Assembly: GCF_927798115.1 (NCBI RefSeq) | Contig: NZ_CAKMMG010000010.1 | Location: forward strand, 150,552 to 214,551 | Direction: 5' to 3' | DNA length: 64,000 nt | Origin: Paenibacillus auburnensis | Lineage (GTDB): Bacteria; Bacillota; Bacilli; Paenibacillales; Paenibacillaceae | Shown: in pieces, positions 16,504-25,330 of the stretch | Position numbering within the stretch: position 1 is the stretch's first letter | How the letters are laid out: every line of letters begins with the position of its first letter | Made by a program: the position numbers and the translations under genes | The notes under the pieces: model-generated | Told to the model about the DNA's origin: nothing | What the model saw: the letters and a program-made list of their open reading frames with translations, nothing else | Database searches by the model: none

Positions 16504-18335
16504 CCCTCACTCCCCCTTTGCTGATGCAGAGGCAGCGTAAATGTGACAAGTGAGCCTTCGTTAAGCTCGGATTGCAGGGAAATCGAACCGCCATGGGCTT
16601 TGACAATTTCCCGGGCAATGGACAATCCAAGTCCGGTACCGCCCATATTCCGCGAACGGGCCTTATCCACCCGGTAAAAGCGTTCAAAGATCCGTTCAAT
16701 ATCCTTCTTAGGAATCCCGATACCGGAGTCCCGTACGGAAATAGCCAGCATGCCGTCCTCGCTCTTCACTGCCTGCAGGCTGATCGTCCCGCCCTCCGGC
16801 GTGTATTTCAGCGCATTGGAGACCAGATTGCCAAGCACCTGATCAATCTGATCGCGGTCCAGCCAGGCGGAGGCGACATCCTTATGGACAACTGTACTGA
16901 TATGAATCCGCTTCTGGCGGATTTGGAAGGAGAACCGGTCAGCGACATCCTCCAGCATCTCGGAGATATCCGTCTGCTGAATACGCAGGCTGGATTCCTT
17001 CGAATCCAGCCGCGAGAGATGCAGCAGGTCGGTTACGAGGCGTATCATCCGCTCAGTCTCGTTACGGATAACCCCGACGAAGCGTACAGCAAGCTGCGGA
17101 TCATCGAGTGCACCGTCATCAAGGGCTTCGACATAACTCTTGATCGTCGTCAGCGGCGTCCGCAGCTCATGCGAGACATTGGCTACGAATTCGCGCCGCG
17201 ATTCCTCCAGATTCTCCTGCTCGGTGACATCCTGCAGTACGGCAATCGTACCGGCGATTCCGCCGCCTTCACGGCGGTGGATTGGAGTAAAGGTAACCCT
17301 AACGATATTGGGATCCCCTCCGCCCATCGGAGAGAGGTGAATCATTGCCGATTGGGCATTACCCTCCGCCAGTGATCCCGACTGCTCATGATTCAGGCCG
17401 AGAAGCTCATCGAGCGGCGCACCTTCCGGCAGCGGGCCTTCCGAGCCCAGCATGTGCGCGGCGCGGGTATTCATCAGAATGACCACCCCGCTCTCGTCGG
17501 TCGCTACAACTCCATCACTCATATTCGTCAGGATCGAGGCAAGCTTCTCCTTCTCCTCCTCGTTCTGAGACAGAGCTTCACGAAGCCTGCCTGTCATATA
17601 ATTAAACGCCTGGCTAAGCTGCCCGATTTCATCATTGCCGAACTCCGGCATTTTACGGTTAAACCGGCCTTCGGCAAGCGCGGTGGCATGCCGGGTCATT
17701 TCTTTAATCGGATGAGTAATCGTATGGGCAAGAATCACGCACAATACGGCAGTAAGCGCCAGTGCCAGGAGCAGTCCTGAGAGGAACACGCTGTTAATCC
17801 GGCTCATGGTGGCGTATAAATCCTTCATATCAGCGGCAATGTAGATAGCCCCTACCACTTTATCACCGGAAAGCACCGGCTTGGCTACGACCTTCTTACG
17901 CACATTATCATCGGCAATAATATATTCTTCATTGTCGCTGATGCCTTGCAGCGCCCGGCTGACCACAGTCTGGGTATTACGCTGTCCTACATAATCATTC
18001 TGGGAGGGGACAGACGTAGTAATGATTTTTCCGCTTGCATCAAGCACCTGGATCTCTGCACCGTTGATATACAGATTGTTGACCATACCGCGAAGGCTCT
18101 CTACTGCCGTTTCTTCATCTGCGGTTCCGGCTTCGCTGCCGAGCTTGTCTGCAGTCAGGATCGAGAGCATCTCTGCCCTGGCCTTCAGATCCTTGGTGAA
18201 ATTCTCTGTCAGTGAATTCTTCATCGAACTGACAAAATAAACTCCGATCAGCTGCATCGCCACTAGAATCAGCAGGACATAGATAATAGTCAACCTGGCC
18301 TGAATCGTCCGGAAAAAGGACAGCCCTTTTTTCAT
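16500..18335 (-). CDS. walK: Sensor histidine kinase WalK
   Basis: Essential membrane sensor kinase controlling cell-wall hydrolases through WalR. The 611 residues carry a first membrane helix (about 13-35), an extracellular Cache-like domain, a second helix (about 185-205), HAMP, PAS, the phosphoacceptor helix (FVANVSHELRTPLTT, His near 389) and an ATPase domain with LGNLVSNALKYTP, DSGIGIP and GTGLGLSI. The ATG shares one base with the walR stop (TGATG) and sits 6 bases after GGAGG. An in-frame GTG one codon earlier is less well spaced. Confidence 0.97.
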   Translation of the reverse strand: MKKGLSFFRTIQARLTIIYVLLILVAMQLIGVYFVSSMKNSLTENFTKDLKARAEMLSILTADKLGSEAGTADEETAVESLRGMVNNLYINGAEIQVLDASGKIITTSVPSQNDYVGQRNTQTVVSRALQGISDNEEYIIADDNVRKKVVAKPVLSGDKVVGAIYIAADMKDLYATMSRINSVFLSGLLLALALTAVLCVILAHTITHPIKEMTRHATALAEGRFNRKMPEFGNDEIGQLSQAFNYMTGRLREALSQNEEEKEKLASILTNMSDGVVATDESGVVILMNTRAAHMLGSEGPLPEGAPLDELLGLNHEQSGSLAEGNAQSAMIHLSPMGGGDPNIVRVTFTPIHRREGGGIAGTIAVLQDVTEQENLEESRREFVANVSHELRTPLTTIKSYVEALDDGALDDPQLAVRFVGVIRNETERMIRLVTDLLHLSRLDSKESSLRIQQTDISEMLEDVADRFSFQIRQKRIHISTVVHKDVASAWLDRDQIDQVLGNLVSNALKYTPEGGTISLQAVKSEDGMLAISVRDSGIGIPKKDIERIFERFYRVDKARSRNMGGTGLGLSIAREIVKAHGGSISLQSELNEGSLVTFTLPLHQQRGSEG

Positions 18336-19066
18336 CACAGGCCTCCGCTTTTGGGGCTATGCATCAAATAACCGAGTCCCCGCCGGGTGAAGATATATTC
18401 CGGTTTACTGGGATTCTCCTCAATTTTTTCTCTCAGACGGCGGATCGTTACGTCCACGGTCCGCACATCGCCGAAGTATTCAAAGCCCCATACAGCCTGA
18501 AGCAGGTGCTCCCGCGTCATTACCTTGCCGGCATGGCGGATCATATAGTAGAGCAGCTCATATTCGCGGTGTGTCAGGTCCAGTGCTTCGCCGTCTTTAT
18601 AGACCATATACATATCGGTATCGACGAACAGGCCGAAGTGATGCACGCCCTGTTTACTTTCTGCCATTTCGCTTAGCGATCCGGGCGGAGTCGGCTTATG
18701 CTGGCGCCGCATCTGGGCCTTGACTCTGGCCAGCAGCTCACGTGTGCTGAAGGGCTTGGTCACATAATCATCAGCGCCAAGCTCAAGGCCAAGCACCTTG
18801 TCAATCTCCCCGTCCTTAGCTGTGAGCATAATGATGGGAATATCCAGATGGGCTGAGCGCACCTCACGGCAGACATCCATTCCGTCCTTGCCGGGAAGCA
18901 TGAGGTCAAGCAGCATCAGATCGGGGCGAATAGATAGCGCCAGCTCCACCGCACTGTTGCCGTCAAAGGCGCAGATTACCTCATAGCCTTCTTTTTCTAA
19001 ATTGAATTTTAAAATATCAGCAATAGGCTGTTCATCGTCTACTACCAGAATCGTTCCCATCTGCAT
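18335..19066 (-). CDS. walR: Response regulator WalR
   Basis: OmpR/PhoB-type regulator of wall metabolism genes, phosphorylated by WalK. The 243 residues contain a receiver domain with acidic pocket D10/D11, phosphoacceptor Asp54 (LMLLDLMLPG) and conserved Lys (TKPFSTRELLAR), then a winged-helix DNA-binding domain ending in the family's RRGLGYLM. The start could be either of two ATGs two codons apart. It is the first gene of walRK-yycHIJ, behind an extended -10 promoter with an overlapping inverted repeat. Confidence 0.97.
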   Translation of the reverse strand: MQMGTILVVDDEQPIADILKFNLEKEGYEVICAFDGNSAVELALSIRPDLMLLDLMLPGKDGMDVCREVRSAHLDIPIIMLTAKDGEIDKVLGLELGADDYVTKPFSTRELLARVKAQMRRQHKPTPPGSLSEMAESKQGVHHFGLFVDTDMYMVYKDGEALDLTHREYELLYYMIRHAGKVMTREHLLQAVWGFEYFGDVRTVDVTIRRLREKIEENPSKPEYIFTRRGLGYLMHSPKSGGL

Positions 19067-19111
19067 ATGCTCAGCTTCACCTTTCTCACCATACTTATCA
19101 TTGATTCTCTT

Positions 19112-19179
19112 ATTTTAACATACCTGTCCTATAGAACGTGAACTTAAGAATGTTCCATTAGAACTTCGTGCTTAAGTTC
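19112..19179 (-). promoter_or_regulatory. walR promoter with overlapping nested inverted repeat
   Basis: TGT-TAAAAT forms an extended -10 (TAAAAT at 19112-19117, minus strand), with TTCACG (19137-19142) as a weak -35 at 19 bases. GAACTTAAG at 19140-19148 is the exact complement of CTTAAGTTC at 19171-19179, and a smaller GTTC-N5-GAAC lies between (19152-19164). The outer arm overlaps the -35. Confidence 0.55.
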
Positions 19180-19211
19180 CCTTATCTAGCGTCACATCCT
19201 ACCTCTGGTCA

Positions 19212-19243
19212 AACTTAAAGCCGCCCGGAAAATCCGGACGGCT
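19212..19243 (-). terminator. Terminator after M23 hydrolase gene
   Basis: AGCCGTCCGG and CCGGGCGGCT form a stem around ATTTT, then TTTAAGTTT on the minus strand. It separates this gene from the wal promoter. Confidence 0.85.
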
Positions 19244-19258
19244 GAGGTATGTTATGGA

Positions 19259-20788
19259 TTATTTCAAGTATTTCAGCGGATTGACCGCTGTACCGTTCTT
19301 GCGGATTTCGAAATGAAGGTGGGTACCGGTCGAACGCCCCGTGTTGCCCATAATGCCAATCTTGCCGCCTTGCTCAAGCCGTTGTCCAACCGATACAGAA
19401 ATTCTGCTCAAGTGGCCGTAATATGTCACATACCCATTTTTGTGGTCGACGATAACCACATTACCGTACCCGCTCTGCACCCCTGCGAAAGTTACGGTTC
19501 CGGCATCGGCTGCTTTAATGGTGCGGTTGCCCGATACAAGGTCGACCCCTTTATGAACACGTCCCCAACGTTCGCCGAAGCTGCTGGATAAGGCTGCGCC
19601 GCTGACCGGCCAGGCGAACATGCCTGTTCCTTCACCGACAACCTTCGTTCCCCGGTAGACCACTTCAGGCAGTGATTCCTTCACTACTGTCTGGCCGAGC
19701 CACTCTTCCTTCACAACCAGGCCGTTTTCCTTCGTCAGCCGGTACTGCATTTCCTTCAGCCCGGTCTGGCCCGGGCGCACTACCTTGCTCTTGCCTGCTG
19801 GCAGCTGATCGCTGGTACGGACAATAACCTCAGGTTCTGTAACTACCTGCTCGGTCACCTGTTCTACCGTAACTACCGTAAGCGCAGGCTGCGGAACCGT
19901 TAATTGCAGCTCATCCCCGATCTGCAGGGTGAGCTCCTTCACTGCAGGATTGTTTCGGAAAATCTCATCCTGCGTAATGCTGAACCGTTTGGCAATTCCG
20001 GAGATCGTATCGCCTTCCTGCACGGTATAGACAACTGGCTCCTCTTTGCCTTCGGTCAGTGCCTTGACTGCTTCCTCCACGCTCATCACTTTGTTAGGGT
20101 CAGCCTTTACCGGAACAATGCTCACTTCTTCCTCAATGGAGGCTGATTTGATCTTATCCCCACCAGCCGATGTAGCCAGAGTCTTGCTGCTGGCAGCCGA
20201 CATCTTCTTCAGCTGGGCACCAGCCGCCGCAGCTACTGCCGGAGCATAATGCTCTTTGATGCCATTCAGCACCGCATTTGCTGTCTCCTGATCCTTGACG
20301 ATCCCAACAGATTTACCATCGACAGTCAATTGTACACCGACCGCGTACGCCTTGAGCATGCCATTCAGCTTGTCTAGGGTACCTTCACTGTCAATTTCCG
20401 GTTTATACGCCTGCTCTTGCTCCGTGGTAATACCGCTTGTCTGCAGTACCATCACTGAATCCGGATACTTCGTCTGATATTCCTGACGCTTCTCTTCGAA
20501 CAGCCGGTCAAGTTCAGACTCCTCACTGATCTTGCCGATTTCCTCGCCCTTCACCAGTACCTTGTAATAGGTTACCGTGTTTGCGGCCACATATTTCTTC
20601 TCTGCCCCGACTAAAAAGGCAGACAGCAGCACCAGACCGGCATAAGCCGCAATCCAGGAGCGCCGCAATCTCCGCGGTTTAGGTTCCTGATGAAAGACAT
20701 TGGCTTCGCTCTCTGCGCTGAATTCCGCGGGTGTCTGTTCACTGCTCCGCAGCTTCCCCATCCGGCGCATGAATTTAAATCCCTTCAT
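19259..20788 (-). CDS. Cell-wall endopeptidase with LysM, G5 and M23 domains
   Basis: Membrane-anchored peptidoglycan hydrolase. The 509 residues have a cytosolic basic N-terminus, a membrane helix near 47-65, an N-terminal stalk, a LysM domain binding peptidoglycan (YTVQEGDTISGIAKRFSI), a G5 domain and a C-terminal M23 LytM-type zinc peptidase with ligand motifs HKGVD and HLHFE. All zinc ligands look intact. The start is the ATG 8 bases after GGGAG; a TTG one codon upstream is less likely. It sits just upstream of walRK, a system that controls such hydrolases, though I found no convincing WalR repeat in its promoter. Confidence 0.9.
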   Translation of the reverse strand: MKGFKFMRRMGKLRSSEQTPAEFSAESEANVFHQEPKPRRLRRSWIAAYAGLVLLSAFLVGAEKKYVAANTVTYYKVLVKGEEIGKISEESELDRLFEEKRQEYQTKYPDSVMVLQTSGITTEQEQAYKPEIDSEGTLDKLNGMLKAYAVGVQLTVDGKSVGIVKDQETANAVLNGIKEHYAPAVAAAAGAQLKKMSAASSKTLATSAGGDKIKSASIEEEVSIVPVKADPNKVMSVEEAVKALTEGKEEPVVYTVQEGDTISGIAKRFSITQDEIFRNNPAVKELTLQIGDELQLTVPQPALTVVTVEQVTEQVVTEPEVIVRTSDQLPAGKSKVVRPGQTGLKEMQYRLTKENGLVVKEEWLGQTVVKESLPEVVYRGTKVVGEGTGMFAWPVSGAALSSSFGERWGRVHKGVDLVSGNRTIKAADAGTVTFAGVQSGYGNVVIVDHKNGYVTYYGHLSRISVSVGQRLEQGGKIGIMGNTGRSTGTHLHFEIRKNGTAVNPLKYLK

Positions 20789-21190
20789 CAAACTCTCCCT
20801 TTCAATTGCCCGTTCAGTCCGCTATAGAGCGGACAAGCTTGTTTTACGACCCCTTATATATATTCTGCTGCATCTATTTTTCTATTTGCGTTAGTGTGAA
20901 TGATCTTGTTGTCCTGAACTGAGAAGATACGGTTCTAAAGCCCTTAAGAAACCGGACAATATCCCCCTCGTCTAGCGAAAAATATAAGTATAAATCATGC
21001 CGTGAAACCTATGTTTTTCAGCCGTTTAAAAGGTTACAAAAATTTAACCCCTTCTAGTCCTTTTTTACTGTACCATAGCCGGGAGAAAAATTTCAACTTA
21101 GTTGTCATGGCAAAACCCGCGAAAATCGCGGGTTTTTATCCAAAATATGACGATTAAACATTATAATTGTGTCAATAAAGTGACGCTTTT
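20789..21190 (-). promoter_or_regulatory. Leader/promoter region of M23 gene, with terminator of upstream gene
   Basis: A 402-base gap. At its 3' end for the M23 transcript, GTCCGCT-ATAG-AGCGGAC (20817-20834) forms a tight hairpin just upstream of the ribosome-binding site. AAACCCGCGA-AAA-TCGCGGGTTT at 21112-21136, with T-runs on both sides, is the terminator of the acidic membrane protein gene. Between them the AT-rich sequence must hold the promoter, but no single -35/-10 pair stands out. No ORF is supported. Confidence 0.5.
21112..21136 (-). terminator. Terminator after acidic membrane protein gene
   Basis: Perfect 10-bp stem AAACCCGCGA / TCGCGGGTTT with a 3-nt loop and a flanking T-run on either strand. 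Confidence 0.88.
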
Positions 21191-21841
21191 TTAATCCTGT
21201 ACATTCTCATCCGCCCCAGGTGTAAGCATTTTCATTAGCATCTCATATTCATCCTGATCCACGTATTTGGCAATGACTCCCTGTATTTCCTTCACTTCAC
21301 TTTCCGTCAATCCATCCTCCATCGCTGTGGAGATCTTCTGCATCTCCTCCTGTGGAAGCTTGGTCATCAGAATATTGAAGATATTGGCCTTCTCCTCAGC
21401 TGGCAGGCTGTCCTTAAGCTCGCTCATCGCATCCGGTGTCATAACCAGCTGCTGATCCATGCCCCCGTTACCCTGTTCGTCCGCATCTGCAGCTTCTCCC
21501 ATAACGGCCAAGGCATCTTCAGGAACCTTTTCCTCTACAGCCTTGTCGCTGTCATTAGCGGGTGTATTCCCGGTATTCTTCTTGTCCGTCTGGGTTGCAG
21601 CTGGAACAGTGTCCTTCAGATCGTCCTTAATATCCGTAGAATCCGCCTTCGACCCCATTCCCGTCAGACTTTTCACAAAGCCGCCGATGCCCGGTTCCGG
21701 TCCATCCAGTTTAATATCAAAGCTTGCCAGAACAGACTGAATATACGTATTGACTACATAGGCGGTAGTCAGTACGGACAGCGCGCTGGCCAGCACGACA
21801 ATCAGGCATACGCCAATTGCACTTTTGACTATTTTCACCAT
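21191..21841 (-). CDS. Hypothetical acidic protein with N-terminal membrane helix
   Basis: About 216 residues that I do not recognise. A single N-terminal hydrophobic segment (about 8-30, GVCLIVVLASALSVLTTAYV) looks like a membrane anchor. The rest is outside, Asp/Glu/Lys rich and low in complexity through the middle, ending in a helical region with repeated EEM/KKIS-like heptads. The start is one of two adjacent ATGs or the GTG after them; the second ATG has the best spacing from AAGGAG. It lies alone between purA and the M23 hydrolase gene, suggesting an envelope role. Confidence 0.7.
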   Translation of the reverse strand: MVKIVKSAIGVCLIVVLASALSVLTTAYVVNTYIQSVLASFDIKLDGPEPGIGGFVKSLTGMGSKADSTDIKDDLKDTVPAATQTDKKNTGNTPANDSDKAVEEKVPEDALAVMGEAADADEQGNGGMDQQLVMTPDAMSELKDSLPAEEKANIFNILMTKLPQEEMQKISTAMEDGLTESEVKEIQGVIAKYVDQDEYEMLMKMLTPGADENVQD

Positions 21842-21981
21842 CATCTCTCCTTGCCCTCTGTCTTATCCCATTTCCCGTAAGATCAGTCCTTTAGCACTGT
21901 ATTCTTCCAGTATTGACCAGATTGAGCAGTGGGAAACCTGCAGCGGGCAAAGAGAGTACCACCATGGAATACACTGTGTAC

Positions 21982-22010
21982 AAAAAAAAGGGCCCCCTCC
22001 GGGACCCTTG
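21982..22010 (-). terminator. Terminator after purA
   Basis: AAGGGTCCC-GGAG-GGGGCCCTT followed by TTTTTT on the minus strand. Confidence 0.88.
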
Positions 22011-22021
22011 TGATTTACAGC

Positions 22022-23308
22022 TTAGATGTAGATAGGCAATACCTGATTAGTCTGCTCACGGTTACGTCCTACGGAGAAGATCGCAATCGGAATGCCTGTA
22101 AGCTCTGCTACACGTTCTACGTATCGGCGTGTATTGGCCGGCAGATCGTCCAAAGTCTTGGCTGCGGTAATATCCTCGTTCCAGCCTGGAAGCTCTTCAT
22201 AGACCGCTTCACATTCAGCCAGCATTTTGAGACTGGCCGGGTAGTGGGTAATTACCTCACCGCGGTATTTGTAGCCTGTGCAGATTTTGACTGTATCCAG
22301 GCCGCTGAGTACATCCAGTGAGTTGAGTGACAGACCGGTAATTCCGCTGACACGGCGGGCATGACGTACAACTACACTGTCAAACCAGCCGACACGGCGT
22401 GCGCGTCCGGTTACAGTACCGTATTCATGGCCGGTCTCACGGATGTAATCGCCGGTTGCATCATTCAGTTCTGTAGGGAACGGGCCATCGCCGACACGGG
22501 TTGTGTAAGCTTTGGCAACGCCGATAACCTGCTTGATCTTCGAAGGACCCACACCGGAACCGATGCATACACCGCCGGCTGATGGATTCGAGGAAGTTAC
22601 AAACGGATATGTTCCTTGGTCGATATCCAGCATTACACCTTGTGCGCCCTCGAACAACACTCTGGAATCCGCATCAATCGCATCATTGAGTACAACCGAC
22701 GTGTCGGTTACATAACCGCGAAGCACTTCTGCATATTCCAGATATTTTACCAGAATCTCTTCCACATCAAGCGGCTCTGCACCGTATACCTGTGTGATAA
22801 CCTGGTTCTTCTCTTCCATTAAGTGACGAAGTCTAAGCTCGAATTCCTCAGCGTCCATCAGATCGGCGATCCGGATACCGTTGCGGGCAGCTTTGTCCAT
22901 ATAAGCGGGGCCGATTCCCTTACGGGTCGTGCCAATTTTGTTCGGGCCTTTACGGTCTTCTTCAAGCGCATCCAGCAGCATATGATAGGGCATAATGACA
23001 TGGGCACGATCACTAATCACCAGATTTTTGGTGTCGAAGCCGTTCTCATGAATATAATTAATTTCTTGGATCAGGGCTTCGGGATTGATCACCATTCCGT
23101 TACCGATTACGCAAGTTTTCTCTTTATAAAATACACCAGATGGAATCAAGCTCAGCTTGAATTTCTTCCCGTCAATCAGAATCGTGTGACCGGCATTGTT
23201 ACCCCCCTGATACCGGGCGACCACATCTGCGCTCTCCGCCAGAAAATCCGTGATCTTCCCTTTGCCTTCGTCTCCCCATTGTGTTCCCACGACGACTACC
23301 GTTGACAT
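22022..23308 (-). CDS. purA: Adenylosuccinate synthetase
   Basis: Catalyses GTP-dependent joining of IMP and aspartate to adenylosuccinate, the first committed step to AMP. The 428 residues start MSTVVVVGTQWGDEGKGKI with the catalytic Asp and phosphate loop of this family, and further motifs (NNAGHTI, TTRKGIGPAY, VGDGPFPTE) are present. I chose the second of two ATGs because GGAGGA abuts the first. It is monocistronic, with a terminator after it and an upstream leader holding two hairpins. Confidence 0.97.
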   Translation of the reverse strand: MSTVVVVGTQWGDEGKGKITDFLAESADVVARYQGGNNAGHTILIDGKKFKLSLIPSGVFYKEKTCVIGNGMVINPEALIQEINYIHENGFDTKNLVISDRAHVIMPYHMLLDALEEDRKGPNKIGTTRKGIGPAYMDKAARNGIRIADLMDAEEFELRLRHLMEEKNQVITQVYGAEPLDVEEILVKYLEYAEVLRGYVTDTSVVLNDAIDADSRVLFEGAQGVMLDIDQGTYPFVTSSNPSAGGVCIGSGVGPSKIKQVIGVAKAYTTRVGDGPFPTELNDATGDYIRETGHEYGTVTGRARRVGWFDSVVVRHARRVSGITGLSLNSLDVLSGLDTVKICTGYKYRGEVITHYPASLKMLAECEAVYEELPGWNEDITAAKTLDDLPANTRRYVERVAELTGIPIAIFSVGRNREQTNQVLPIYI

Positions 23309-23323
23309 GTTCATTCCTCCGTA

Positions 23324-23391
23324 GGTGCTAGCTTAGCACCATTATTTTTCATAATATGGGCTCTGTACAGCGTTCTTATGTACGCAGCCCT
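23324..23391 (-). other. purA leader hairpins
   Basis: Immediately before the ribosome-binding site GGTGCTA-AGC-TAGCACC (23324-23340) forms a 7-bp hairpin on the minus-strand RNA. Further upstream GGGCTGCGTAC and GTACAGAGCCC can form a second stem, interrupted by an internal loop. No known purine riboswitch core is visible. Confidence 0.4.
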
Positions 23392-23460
23392 CCGGACGCT
23401 ATGCGGTTTAACCCGCTAAAGCACAATAACCAGTGTAACAGCGGTACTTTTTAAAGTCAA

Positions 23461-23501
23461 ATAAAAACGAACGATCACACAAGGAAATGTGCAATCGTTC
23501 G
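23461..23501 (-). terminator. Terminator after replicative helicase gene
   Basis: On the minus strand CGAACGATTGCACA pairs over 14 positions (two G-U) with TGTGTGATCGTTCG, followed by TTTTTATTT. Confidence 0.92.
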
Positions 23502-23520
23502 GATATTGTGCATAAATCGC

Positions 23521-24882
23521 CTAACCTGCAAATGGTTCAGCATGCGCCCGCTCGTAGTTGACGAACTTGTTGAAATTCTTCAAGAAAACGAGCTCTACGG
23601 TGCCTACAGGACCATTACGCTGTTTGGCAATAATTATTTCAATAATGTTCTTCTTTTCCGTGTCCTGGTTATAGTAATCATCACGGTACAGGAAGGCTAC
23701 GATATCCGCATCCTGCTCGATTGAACCCGACTCACGAAGGTCACTCATCATCGGACGTTTATCCTGACGCTGCTCTACACCACGGCTAAGCTGGGACAGG
23801 GCAATGACCGGTACATCCAATTCGCGGGCAATCTGCTTCAGTGTACGCGAGATCTCCGATACTTCCTGCTGGCGGTTCTCCCCGCCCTTGCCGCGTCCCT
23901 GAATCAGCTGCAAGTAGTCGATGACGATCATGCCAAGGCCCTTTTCCTTCTTAAGCCTGCGGCATTTGGCGCGGATATCCGTAACGGTAACCCCGGGCGT
24001 ATCATCAATATAGATTTCGGCTTCAGACAGAGACTGAATTCCCATCGTCAGCTTGGACCAGTCGTCATCGCTCTTGAATTCACCGGTACGCATAATATTG
24101 GCATCCAGATTGGCTTCAGCGCAAATCATACGCTGTACCAGCTGCGGTGCCGACATTTCCAGACTGAAGATGGCAACCGTCTCTTTGGCGCGGACCGCCA
24201 CATTCTGGGCAATATTCAGTGCAAATGCCGTCTTCCCTACAGAAGGACGGGCAGCCACAATGATCAAGTCATTACGCTGGAAGCCGTTAGTCATATGGTC
24301 GAGATCGACGAACCCCGTAGGAATCCCTGAGGTACCGCCTTTGTTCTGATGGAGCAGCTCTACACGGTCAAATACCTGCATGAGGACATCGCGGATGGCA
24401 ATAAACCCGCTGCCGCTGCGGCGGTTAGAGATTTCTAAGATCCGCCGCTCCGCATCGCTTAGCATGATGCCTACATCTTCACCGCCGGTATAACCTTCGC
24501 TGACAATTTGCGTCGCTGTGCGGATCAGCCGCCGCAGCATCGCCTTTTCCTCGATAATTTGAGCGTAATAGTCCACGTTGGCCGCAGTCGGCACTGCATG
24601 CGCCAGCTTAGCCAAATAGCTGACACCGCCGATATCCTCAAGCTCTCCCCTGTCCTGAAGCCGGGAAGTCAGGGTAATCAGGTCAATCGGCTGGCTCTCT
24701 TCTCCGAGCTGCACCATCGCCTCAAAAATCATCTGATGCGGTTTATCGTAGAAGTCTTCGGTATTCACCCGCTCCATCGCGGTAATCAGCGCTTCATCAT
24801 GCAGCAGAACAGCACCTAGTACGGCCTGCTCCGCCTCCAGATTCTGCGGGGGAACCCGATCGAAAAAGAGATCTCCACCCAT
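23521..24882 (-). CDS. dnaB: Replicative DNA helicase (DnaB type; DnaC in Bacillus naming)
   Basis: Ring helicase that unwinds DNA 5' to 3' ahead of the replication fork. The 453 residues have an N-terminal primase-binding domain (PPQNLEAEQAVLGAVLL) and a RecA-like motor with Walker A AARPSVGKTAFALN and further helicase motifs (EMSAPQLVQRM, VIDYLQLIQG, SQLSRGVEQR). Start ATG follows GGAGGAGTAAC; rplI ends 1 base before. No intein is seen. It is the last gene before a strong terminator. Confidence 0.97.
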   Translation of the reverse strand: MGGDLFFDRVPPQNLEAEQAVLGAVLLHDEALITAMERVNTEDFYDKPHQMIFEAMVQLGEESQPIDLITLTSRLQDRGELEDIGGVSYLAKLAHAVPTAANVDYYAQIIEEKAMLRRLIRTATQIVSEGYTGGEDVGIMLSDAERRILEISNRRSGSGFIAIRDVLMQVFDRVELLHQNKGGTSGIPTGFVDLDHMTNGFQRNDLIIVAARPSVGKTAFALNIAQNVAVRAKETVAIFSLEMSAPQLVQRMICAEANLDANIMRTGEFKSDDDWSKLTMGIQSLSEAEIYIDDTPGVTVTDIRAKCRRLKKEKGLGMIVIDYLQLIQGRGKGGENRQQEVSEISRTLKQIARELDVPVIALSQLSRGVEQRQDKRPMMSDLRESGSIEQDADIVAFLYRDDYYNQDTEKKNIIEIIIAKQRNGPVGTVELVFLKNFNKFVNYERAHAEPFAG

Positions 24883-24883
24883 G

Positions 24884-25330
24884 TTACTCCTCCGTTACCT
24901 GAACCGTGAGGTTAGCCTTTACTTCAGTATGCAGCTTCACTTGAACCTGGAATGTACCCACATGGCGGATCGGGTCGCTCAGTTCAATTTTGCGCTTGTC
25001 AATAACGATGCCTTGGGATGCAGCCAGCGTTTCCGCAATCTGCTTGCTGGTGATTGCGCCGAACAGGCGACCGCCCTCTCCCGATTTAGCTTTTAGCGTC
25101 AGTGTCAGCTCGTCCAGCTTCTTGCCGAGCTGCTGTGCTTCTGCCTTCTCTTGATCCTTGCGGCGCTGTTCAGCAGCGGCCTGGTTCTCCAGTGTTTTTA
25201 CATTGCCTTCTGTAGCTGGACGAACCAGCCCGCGCGGCAGCAGGAAGTTGGCTGCATATCCTTCCGATACCTCTTTAACCTGCCCCTTTTTACCTTGTCC
25301 CTTAACATCTTTTATGAAAATGACCTTCAT
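24884..25330 (-). CDS. rplI: 50S ribosomal protein L9
   Basis: Two-domain 23S rRNA-binding protein. The 148 residues begin MKVIFIKDVKGQGKKGQVKEVSEGYAANFLLP, the L9 signature, followed by the long connecting helix and C-terminal domain. The ATG overlaps the gdpP stop by 4 bases and the stop is 1 base from dnaB, so all are one operon. Confidence 0.97.
   Translation of the reverse strand: MKVIFIKDVKGQGKKGQVKEVSEGYAANFLLPRGLVRPATEGNVKTLENQAAAEQRRKDQEKAEAQQLGKKLDELTLTLKAKSGEGGRLFGAITSKQIAETLAASQGIVIDKRKIELSDPIRHVGTFQVQVKLHTEVKANLTVQVTEE

Noticed and set aside
16606..16619. Noc-binding-site-like ATTTCCCGGGCAAT inside walK
   Set aside because: One mismatch from ATTTCCCGGGAAAT, but it encodes the conserved AREIVKAHGG segment of the kinase, so coding constraint explains it.
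23468..23501. PurBox-like CCGAAC sequence in inverted orientation between purA and dnaB
   Set aside because: It is the stem of the dnaB terminator (14 paired positions plus T-run) and lies at the wrong end to control purA cleanly.
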